A DNA stretch of 22,460 nucleotides from [Eubacterium] saphenum (lineage in GTDB: Bacteria > Bacillota > Clostridia > Lachnospirales > Anaerotignaceae): NCBI GenBank assembly GCA_004557645.1, contig SFGI01000039.1, positions 1 to 22,460 on the forward strand, given 5' to 3'. Numbering within the stretch: the stretch's first letter is position 1; every line of letters starts with the position of its first letter. Positions 16,697-22,460 of this stretch are shown piece by piece. The notes under the pieces were generated by a model that did not search any database, had not been told where the DNA came from, and was given only the letters and a program-made list of their open reading frames with translations. The position numbers and the translations under genes are program-made.

Positions 16697-17842
16697 TCAG
16701 AAGCTTACCTTTTTGGCATAGGCTTTTGCCCATGCGTCTGCTTCCAGCAAATCTTCCAAAGTATATTCATATTTGACAGTATATGCATCCATCGTCTGTT
16801 CTATCAATGCGGGGATCTGCAGGAAGGAAATCTCTCCCTTCAGGAAGCGAGCCACTGCCACTTCATTGGCTCCATTGAGCACCGCAGGCAAAGTGCCGCC
16901 TGTTTTCAAGGCACGATAGGCCAGAGACAGACATTTGAATGTATCCATGTCAGGTTTATCAAAAGTCAGATTGCTGCGCTGTGCAAAATCGACACGAGGA
17001 AAAGGATTTTTCACACGCTTCGGATAGGTCAGCGCATATTGGATGGGTACGCGCATATCAGGTTCGCCCAGCTGCGCTATGATGGCACCATCCTCATATT
17101 CCACGGCAGAATGGACGATGCTCTGAGGATGGATCAGGACTTCGATCTGGTCAACATCTACGTCGAACAGCCATTTTGCCTCCATCACTTCCAGACCTTT
17201 ATTCATCAGCGTTGCGGAATCGATGGTGATTTTTTTGCCCATGCTCCAGTTAGGGTGAGCCAATGCGTCCGCCGCAGTCACATTTTCCAGTTCTTCTCTT
17301 TTTTTCCCACGGAAAGGACCGCCGGAAGCAGTCAGTAGGATGCGCTGAATTTTATTTTCTGCATTCCCCTGCAGAGACTGGAAAATAGCAGAATGTTCAC
17401 TGTCCACAGGGTAAATATTGATTTTATGCTTCTTTGCCAAGTCCATGACCAGCTGACCTGCGGAAACCAAGGTTTCCTTATTCGCCAAAGCAATATTTTT
17501 GCCTGCACAGATGGCTTCGAAAGTGGGCTTCAGACCAATATTGCCCACAACGGATGTTACAACTGTATCCACACCCTCGTAAGTAGCCGCTTCCACCAGA
17601 CCATCCATACCGCTGACAACACGAATATTCATATCCGCCAGCCTGTCCTGCAAGATTTTCGCATTTTTTTCATCCATGACTGCCACCAGTTCAGGTTGAA
17701 ATTTTCTCGCCTGTTTTTCCAGCAGTTCAATATTATTGTTGCCGGTGATTGCCATTACTTTGTTATCTTCTAAATTTTCAACTACTTCCAGGGTCTGAGT
17801 ACCAATGGAACCGGTAGACCCTAAAATAGAAATTTTTCTCAT
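16697..17842 (-). CDS. dxr: 1-deoxy-D-xylulose 5-phosphate reductoisomerase
   Basis: DXR converts DXP to MEP with NADPH, the committed step of the MEP isoprenoid pathway. This 381-residue protein shows the NADPH-binding GSTGSIG (8-14), NKETLVSAG (121-129), the metal site DSEH (147-150), TASGGPF (171-177) and HPNWSMG (196-202) with MNKGLEVMEAKWLF (213-226). The C-terminal helical domain is complete. The start at 17842 has AAGGTG about 7 nt upstream. It is 21 nt from cdsA and ends 24 nt before the predicted rseP start. The gene pair supplies isopentenyl units for the undecaprenyl carrier made by the neighbouring uppS. Confidence 0.98.
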   Translation of the reverse strand: MRKISILGSTGSIGTQTLEVVENLEDNKVMAITGNNNIELLEKQARKFQPELVAVMDEKNAKILQDRLADMNIRVVSGMDGLVEAATYEGVDTVVTSVVGNIGLKPTFEAICAGKNIALANKETLVSAGQLVMDLAKKHKINIYPVDSEHSAIFQSLQGNAENKIQRILLTASGGPFRGKKREELENVTAADALAHPNWSMGKKITIDSATLMNKGLEVMEAKWLFDVDVDQIEVLIHPQSIVHSAVEYEDGAIIAQLGEPDMRVPIQYALTYPKRVKNPFPRVDFAQRSNLTFDKPDMDTFKCLSLAYRALKTGGTLPAVLNGANEVAVARFLKGEISFLQIPALIEQTMDAYTVKYEYTLEDLLEADAWAKAYAKKVSF

Positions 17843-17863
17843 TCTTACACCTTCATTTATTGT

Positions 17864-18676
17864 TTATACCTGAATCAGGAACAACATGATATAGTATAGC
17901 ACCGGTGCTGTCAGGATGACACTGTCAAATCGATCCAGTACACCGCCGTGACCGGGCATCAGATTGCCATAGTCCTTGATGCCTGTCTGCCGTTTGATGG
18001 AAGATGCCGCCAGATCGCCGATCTGTGCCAAGAAAGAACCAAAGAACCCGGTCAGACCGCAAAGCAGCAGTACGTTAACCCCATCCAGAGGATAGTATCT
18101 ATTGATCCAAAGGCCATAGAGGACAGACAATACTGTAGCTGTAATGACCCCGCCAACAGAGCCTTCGATGGTCTTTTTGGGGCTCAGGGCAGGACACAGC
18201 TTATGCTTGCCCAAGAAATACCCTGTGAAATATGCCCCTGTATCGCAGCCAAATGCAGTGATGAATACTAGCCAGACCAGCAGCTTCCCATGGGTATATT
18301 CCCGAATCAGATACACATGGGACAGCAAAAAGCAGGCATAAAAAAAGCCAAAAAATGCCGTCATAATCTCTTTGTTATTGGTATGCTGATAGCGCAGCAC
18401 ACTATAAATCAGCAGAGCAAGCAAAAAAGCAGAAACAAAGACGCTGAACAGATTACCCGTATAGATGATTTCGTCTATGAAAACCATATAAAACACACCA
18501 AATAGACCAGCTATTTCATATGCGCCTTTTGTTTCCTTGGAAAATGCTCTGTAAAATTCACGCATCCCAATCAGCCCCAAGATACCGATGCCGGCATGGA
18601 GCCAGTTGCCGCCGCTGACAACGATAAAGATCAGCAGAGGCAATGCCACCAGTGCAGAAATGATTCTCGTTTTCAT
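17864..18676 (-). CDS. cdsA: Phosphatidate cytidylyltransferase (CDP-diacylglycerol synthase)
   Basis: CdsA makes CDP-diacylglycerol from phosphatidic acid and CTP, the branch point for membrane phospholipids. The 270-residue protein is a multi-helix integral membrane protein. It carries the family signature near its C terminus: S225, K228-R229, K234-D235, H243-G-G and D248-R-F-D251. The start at 18676 has GAGGTGA about 7-8 nt upstream. It lies 11 nt after uppS and 21 nt before dxr, in the usual envelope-precursor cluster. Confidence 0.97.
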   Translation of the reverse strand: MKTRIISALVALPLLIFIVVSGGNWLHAGIGILGLIGMREFYRAFSKETKGAYEIAGLFGVFYMVFIDEIIYTGNLFSVFVSAFLLALLIYSVLRYQHTNNKEIMTAFFGFFYACFLLSHVYLIREYTHGKLLVWLVFITAFGCDTGAYFTGYFLGKHKLCPALSPKKTIEGSVGGVITATVLSVLYGLWINRYYPLDGVNVLLLCGLTGFFGSFLAQIGDLAASSIKRQTGIKDYGNLMPGHGGVLDRFDSVILTAPVLYYIMLFLIQV

Positions 18677-18687
18677 ATAGCGTCACC

Positions 18688-19434
18688 TCATTTCAGCCTG
18701 CCGCCGAAACGACGTTCTCTGTTTTGATAATAATAAATAGCCTTTTCCAGTTCCTTTTTATCGAAATCAGGCCAAAGCACTTCGGAAAAATAGAATTCGG
18801 AATAAGCGATCTGCCACAGCAGGAAATTGCTGATGCGTTCTTCCCCGCTGGTACGGATCATCAGTTCAGGATCGGGCGTACCTGCGGTATCCAGTGCATT
18901 TGTGATGACATCTTCTGTCACATCGGCAGGAGCCAGTTTGCCTGCTGCCACATCTTCTGCGATCTTTCCTACAGCACGGCGCAGTTCATCCCTGCCGCCG
19001 TAGTTCAGAGCGATATGGACAAACAGACCTGTTTTCTCTTTGGAAATTTCTTCGATCTCAAGAATGCTTTCCTGAATATCCTTGTCCAAACGAGTGATAT
19101 CGCCGATGACATCCATACGAACATTATCCTTCAGGAATTTCTTGAAATAGTTTTTCAGATACATCCGCAGCAGATCCATAATGGCGCCGACTTCTTCTTC
19201 AGAACGTTTCCAGTTTTCCGTGGAAAAAGCATATACAGTCAGATGTTCCAGCCCCATATCCTTTGCTGCATAAATGATTTTTTCCAATGCTTCCGCACCG
19301 GCTTTATGGCCTGCCTTTCTGGGCAGGGAACGTTTTGTTGCCCATCTGCCGTTGCCATCCATGATGATGGCGATATGCTTGGGCATTTTATCGGGATTCA
19401 GCTCGTAGGAGCTGGTTTCTTTTCCAAAAAACAT
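18688..19434 (-). CDS. uppS: Undecaprenyl diphosphate synthase (cis-prenyltransferase)
   Basis: UppS condenses farnesyl diphosphate with isopentenyl diphosphate to make the C55 lipid carrier of peptidoglycan synthesis. The 248-residue protein shows the catalytic IMDGNGRWA (24-32, Asp 26), the block AFSTENWKR (69-77), and RTSGEERISNFLLWQ with the SEFYF motif near the C terminus. I chose the ATG at 19434 since GGGAGG sits 5 nt upstream; the longer in-frame start at 19479 lies within an intergenic hairpin. Only 11 nt separate it from cdsA. Confidence 0.97.
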   Translation of the reverse strand: MFFGKETSSYELNPDKMPKHIAIIMDGNGRWATKRSLPRKAGHKAGAEALEKIIYAAKDMGLEHLTVYAFSTENWKRSEEEVGAIMDLLRMYLKNYFKKFLKDNVRMDVIGDITRLDKDIQESILEIEEISKEKTGLFVHIALNYGGRDELRRAVGKIAEDVAAGKLAPADVTEDVITNALDTAGTPDPELMIRTSGEERISNFLLWQIAYSEFYFSEVLWPDFDKKELEKAIYYYQNRERRFGGRLK

Positions 19435-19454
19435 AATTGCCTCCCTGTAACAAA

Positions 19455-19477
19455 GCCCCTCTCCAAAGAAGAGGGGC
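19455..19477 (-). other. Hairpin in the frr-uppS intergenic region
   Basis: A perfect GC-rich 8-bp stem (19455-19462 with 19470-19477) around a 7-nt loop lies between frr and uppS. On the minus strand it is followed by only three U, then G, so it is a poor terminator. It may be an RNA processing or stability site, or a partial attenuator, in the middle of the operon. Confidence 0.5.
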
Positions 19478-19493
19478 ATGGATATTCCAATGA

Positions 19494-20051
19494 TTACACT
19501 GTAAGGATATCCTTACTTTTTGCTTCAGCTTTTGCGTCGATTTCAGCAACATATTTATCTGTCAGTTTCTGTGTTTCTTCTTCCAGATCTTTCAGCTGAT
19601 CTTCTGTGAGCTCTTTCGCTTTTTCTGCCTTTTTAAAAGAATCCATAGCGTCTCTTCTGATGTTTCTGATGGCAACTTTAGAAGCTTCTGCTTTTTTCTT
19701 AACGTCTTTTGTCAGTTCTTTACGTCTTTCTTCTGTCAGTTCAGGGAATACCAGACGGATCACTTTACCATCGTTGTTGGGGTTGATACCCAGCTCAGAC
19801 ATATTGATGGCTTTTTCGATGGCTTTCAGCAGGGATGTATCCCAAGGCTGGATCTGCAGCAGACGAGGTTCGGGAACGGAAATGTTACCAACCTGGTTCA
19901 GGGGTGTAGGTGTACCGTAATATTCCACTGTGATCTTATCCAGAACATGAGGGTTTGCACGACCAGCGCGGATTGTGCTGTAATCACTGTCCAAAGCTGC
20001 CAGTGTTTTTTTCATTTTTTCTTCATAAGGTTTTGTCAGTTCAGATGCCAT
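19494..20051 (-). CDS. frr: Ribosome recycling factor
   Basis: RRF works with EF-G to split post-termination ribosomes. The protein is 185 residues, the standard length, and reads end to end as the family: RAGRANPHVLDKITVEYYGT near residues 28-47, VPEPRLLQIQPWD in the second domain, and FPELTEERRKELTK and IRNIRRDAM in the long helical arm. The start at 20051 has AGGAGG about 9 nt upstream. It follows pyrH by 30 nt, the common bacterial order pyrH-frr-uppS. Confidence 0.98.
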   Translation of the reverse strand: MASELTKPYEEKMKKTLAALDSDYSTIRAGRANPHVLDKITVEYYGTPTPLNQVGNISVPEPRLLQIQPWDTSLLKAIEKAINMSELGINPNNDGKVIRLVFPELTEERRKELTKDVKKKAEASKVAIRNIRRDAMDSFKKAEKAKELTEDQLKDLEEETQKLTDKYVAEIDAKAEAKSKDILTV

Positions 20052-20081
20052 AATTCTATTCCTCCTGTGATAACAAAATCT

Positions 20082-20786
20082 TTAAACGGTTACAATCGTA
20101 CCGATCTTTTCGCCGCTCACCGCACGGATGATGCTGCTTTCTTCATTCAGGCCGAAGATGATAACAGGGATCTTGCGTTCGAAGCAAAGATTTGCGGCTG
20201 CCATATCGATGACTTTCAGGTTATTTTTCACGATGTCTTCCGCTTTGATGATATCGATCTTCTTTGCATTGGGGTTGACGGCAGGGTCGTCATCATACAC
20301 ACCATCGATACTCTTCGCAAAGAACAGACCGTCTACATCCAGTTCAGCGCCTCTCAAAGCTGTGATCGTATCTGTAGAGAAGAAAGGATGACCCATACCA
20401 GCTGCGAAGATGACTACTTCGCCCTTTTCCAGATGTGCAATGGCACTTTCCTTGGAAAACTGTTCTGTCATCGTGCCGATCATAATAGGTGTCTGTACGA
20501 ATGCTTTGATGCCATTCTGACGGAATGCATCAGCCACATAGATGGCATTCATAACAGTTGCCAGCATGCCGATCTGGTCTGCTTTGGTACGATCCATATT
20601 GGAATCCGCACTTCTGCCCCTCCAGAAATTGCCGCCGCCGATCACGAGAGAAACCTGTGTCCCCTTTGCCATTACTGCTTTGATCTGATCGATCAGCCCC
20701 CAGATCACTGTATCGTCAAAGGTTACGCCTTTCTTGTCGCCTGCCAATGCTTCACCACTCAATTTCAGCACAATTCTCTTATACAT
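20082..20786 (-). CDS. pyrH: UMP kinase
   Basis: This amino-acid-kinase-family enzyme phosphorylates UMP to UDP. The 234-residue protein begins KRIVLKLSGEALAG, has VIGGGNFWRGR (48-58), DQIGMLATVMNA and the DTITALRGAEL/DGVYDDDP segments of bacterial PyrH. The normally GTGNPFF-like loop reads GMGHPFF here, a conservative oddity rather than a defect. The start at 20786 has AGGAGG 9 nt upstream. It is the first gene after the tsf terminator and probably heads the long pyrH-to-polC run. Confidence 0.97.
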   Translation of the reverse strand: MYKRIVLKLSGEALAGDKKGVTFDDTVIWGLIDQIKAVMAKGTQVSLVIGGGNFWRGRSADSNMDRTKADQIGMLATVMNAIYVADAFRQNGIKAFVQTPIMIGTMTEQFSKESAIAHLEKGEVVIFAAGMGHPFFSTDTITALRGAELDVDGLFFAKSIDGVYDDDPAVNPNAKKIDIIKAEDIVKNNLKVIDMAAANLCFERKIPVIIFGLNEESSIIRAVSGEKIGTIVTV

Positions 20787-20810
20787 TTTTCACAGCCTCC
20801 TTACCATTCT

Positions 20811-20839
20811 AATGTAACACAAATCACAAAAAATTTCCA
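20811..20839 (-). promoter_or_regulatory. Possible promoter of the pyrH operon
   Basis: On the minus strand TGGAAA (20834-20839), a 17-bp spacer and TACATT (20811-20816) with an upstream TG (TGTTACATT) form a plausible extended -10 promoter. It lies between the tsf terminator and pyrH, exactly where a promoter is needed. Both hexamers deviate from consensus, so this is a candidate only. Confidence 0.4.
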
Positions 20840-20882
20840 CCTTATTTTCTCTTCCGACCCAAATGTATGGAAAAAGTCCTGT

Positions 20883-20940
20883 AAAAAAGGAAACGCTTGG
20901 GGTGTCGGCTTTGCCGCACTGCTCATAAGCGTTTCCTTTT
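20883..20940 (-). terminator. Large branched terminator after tsf
   Basis: A perfect 14-bp stem (20885-20898 with 20927-20940) encloses a 28-nt loop that contains its own 7-bp stem (20902-20909 with 20913-20919, one bulge). On the minus strand the outer stem is followed by a run of six U (20883-20888, shared with the stem). It should end the rpsB-tsf transcript and isolate it from pyrH. Confidence 0.85.
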
Positions 20941-20968
20941 CATTTTTAAAAGCGTATCAGTTTACTGA

Positions 20969-21901
20969 TTAGTTCATTGCTTTTGCAACTTCATCAGCAA
21001 AGTTTTCTTCTTTCTTTTCCATGCCTTCGCCTGTTTCGAAACGAACATATCTTGTGATTTCGATGGGAGCGCCAACTACTTTTGCTACAGAATCAATGTA
21101 CTGTTTTACGGACATATCTGTATCTTTTACGTAGGGCTGTTCAACCAGACAGAATTCTTTCATTTCTTTTTTCAGTCTGCCTTCGATCATCTTAGCGATG
21201 ATGTTGTCAGGTTTCTTAGCATTTTTAGGATCGTTCTTAGCCTGTACTGTCAGGATTTCTGTTTCTTTTGCGATGAAATCAGCGGGAACGTCTTTTTCTG
21301 CGATGAATTTAGGGTTCAGAGCTGCGATCTGCATAGCGATGTTTTTACCCAGTTCAACCAGTTCGTCTGCTTCGTTTTCGCAAGCCAGTTCGATCAGAAC
21401 GCCGATTCTGCCGCCGCCGTGGATATAGGAAACCAGTTTGCCAGCCTGTGCTTTTTCATATTTTTCGAAACGTCTGATGTTCAGGTTTTCGCCGATAACA
21501 GCTACCTGCTGAGACAGAGCTTCTTTTACTGTGAACTGAGGGTCCAGAGCCCATTTTTCTTCGAAGAAAGCATCGATATCTGCTGCTGTTGTTTCGGAAG
21601 CCTGTTTTGCAACTGCTGCAACATAATCTCTGAATACCTGGTTCTTTGCAACGAAGTCTGTTTCGGAGTTTACTTCTACGATAGCACCAACTTTGTTGTC
21701 ATCGCTCAGGAATACTTCAACCATACCTTCGGAAGCGATACGGCCAGCTTTTTTAGCGGATGCAGCCAGACCTTTTTCTCTCAGCAGTTCTACTGCCTTT
21801 TCCATATTGCCGTCAGCTTCTGTCAGAGCTTTTTTGCAGTCCATCATGCCTGCGCCTGTCATTTCTCTCAGTTCTTTTACCATTGCTGCTGTAATAGCCA
21901 T
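20969..21901 (-). CDS. tsf: Elongation factor Ts
   Basis: EF-Ts recharges EF-Tu by releasing GDP. The 310-residue protein has the N-terminal UBA-like domain (VKELREMTGAGMMDCKKAL, about 8-26), the conserved TDFVAKN (81-87) that contacts EF-Tu, and the two dimerisation-type core repeats, with ADFIAKE and a C-terminal FETGEG block. The start at 21901 has GGAGGG 9 nt upstream. Codon use matches pyrH, frr and uppS: Pro is CCT/CCC (0 of 7 CCG) and all 12 Thr codons are ACA. This differs sharply from the rpsB fragment only 27 nt upstream. Confidence 0.98.
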   Translation of the reverse strand: MAITAAMVKELREMTGAGMMDCKKALTEADGNMEKAVELLREKGLAASAKKAGRIASEGMVEVFLSDDNKVGAIVEVNSETDFVAKNQVFRDYVAAVAKQASETTAADIDAFFEEKWALDPQFTVKEALSQQVAVIGENLNIRRFEKYEKAQAGKLVSYIHGGGRIGVLIELACENEADELVELGKNIAMQIAALNPKFIAEKDVPADFIAKETEILTVQAKNDPKNAKKPDNIIAKMIEGRLKKEMKEFCLVEQPYVKDTDMSVKQYIDSVAKVVGAPIEITRYVRFETGEGMEKKEENFADEVAKAMN

Positions 21902-21928
21902 TTTTACATTCCCTCCGTCGTATGATGA

Positions 21929-22460
21929 TTACTCTTCTACCGGTGCTTCCTCGGTCTCCACGTCGGTTCCCTCGTAAACTTCTTCCTCAGCACCCTGATT
22001 TGCCTCGATAACAGCGTCTGCCATCTTGGAAACGATCAGTTTTACGGCACGGATTGCATCGTCGTTACCCGGGATTACATAGTCCAGTTCTTCCGGATCG
22101 CAGTTGGTATCAGCGATACCGATCAGCGGAATACCCAGGGTATGAGCTTCCTGTACGCAGATTCTCTCTTTTTTCGGATCTACTACGAAGATAGCATCCG
22201 GAATCTTCTTCATATCTTTGATTCCGCCCAGGTTCTTCTGCAGTTTGTCCATCTCTTTGCGAAGAGCGATAACCTCTTTCTTCGGCAGTACCTCGAAAGT
22301 ACCGTCCTGCTCCATGGTCTCGATCTCTTTCAGACGATTGATACGGCTCTGGATGGTCTTGAAGTTGGTCAGCATTCCGCCGAGCCATCTCTCATTTACA
22401 TAGTACATTCCGCAACGCTCAGCCTCGGTCTTTACAGCGTCCTGAGCCTGTTTCTTGGTA
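21929..22460 (-). CDS. rpsB: 30S ribosomal protein S2 (C-terminal part, cut by window edge)
   Basis: The open frame runs off the right edge; about 177 C-terminal residues are present and roughly the first 80 are missing. Clear S2 blocks are RWLGGMLTNFKTI, NLGGIKDM, PDAIFVVDP and the terminal VIPGNDDAIRAVKLI, followed by an acidic tail. The ATG at 22408 is an internal Met, since the frame continues upstream with S2-like residues. It precedes tsf by 27 nt in the standard order. The base and codon composition is odd: all 7 Pro codons are CCG and 9 of 10 Thr codons are ACC. Lines near 22081-22460 are close to 50 percent GC against about 40 percent in tsf. This could mark a chimeric join or a transferred gene. 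Confidence 0.95.
   Translation of the reverse strand, partial: TKKQAQDAVKTEAERCGMYYVNERWLGGMLTNFKTIQSRINRLKEIETMEQDGTFEVLPKKEVIALRKEMDKLQKNLGGIKDMKKIPDAIFVVDPKKERICVQEAHTLGIPLIGIADTNCDPEELDYVIPGNDDAIRAVKLIVSKMADAVIEANQGAEEEVYEGTDVETEEAPVEE

Noticed and set aside
20141..20186. Possible frameshift or defect in pyrH because of the GMGHPFF loop elsewhere in the gene
   Set aside because: The frame is continuous, length is normal and flanking motifs are intact; the loop change is a conservative variation.
22110..22388. A 92-codon minus-strand open frame inside rpsB
   Set aside because: It is an out-of-frame shadow of rpsB, rich in Arg/Glu/Tyr, without its own ribosome binding site.

Overview
The window is an ordinary housekeeping stretch of a low- to mid-GC Gram-positive anaerobe. 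I read it as a member of the Clostridia, probably Lachnospirales-like. The basis is a Firmicutes-type PolC with an embedded proofreading exonuclease, a leucine T-box in front of leuS, the MEP isoprenoid genes dxr and ispG, strong AGGAGG ribosome binding sites, a DUF1836 gene, and the order rpsB-tsf-pyrH-frr-uppS-cdsA-dxr-rseP-ispG-polC. I cannot name the genus. Every gene but one lies on the minus strand, so transcription runs from high to low coordinates.

Right part (22460 to about 10000). A truncated rpsB is followed by tsf and a strong branched terminator. Then comes a tightly packed series: pyrH (UMP kinase), frr (ribosome recycling), uppS (undecaprenyl diphosphate synthase), cdsA (CDP-diacylglycerol synthase), dxr (MEP pathway), rseP (site-2 protease), ispG (MEP pathway) and polC (replicative polymerase). 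It links translation, nucleotide supply, isoprenoid and phospholipid precursors for the envelope, and replication. It ends at a symmetric bidirectional terminator near 10000-10031.

Middle part (10000 to about 4880). The single plus-strand gene is a DUF1836 protein, divergent from a hemolysin III-like membrane protein. Next is a two-gene heterodimeric ABC exporter with one canonical and one degenerate predicted ATP site. Its promoter lies directly against a strong terminator hairpin.

Left part (4880 to 1). A T-box leader with a CUG specifier precedes leuS. A short Sfp-type phosphopantetheinyl transferase follows behind the leuS terminator. Last is a secreted coiled-coil/LytM (M23) peptidase with its own promoter and terminator.

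I see no mobile element, CRISPR array, prophage, rRNA or tRNA gene, and no clear undescribed system. The observations most worth checking are: (1) the rpsB fragment uses codons unlike every gene beside it, which suggests a chimeric join near 21902-21931 or a replaced gene; (2) the ABC exporter promoter fires directly into an intrinsic terminator; (3) rseP appears to start at an AUU codon.
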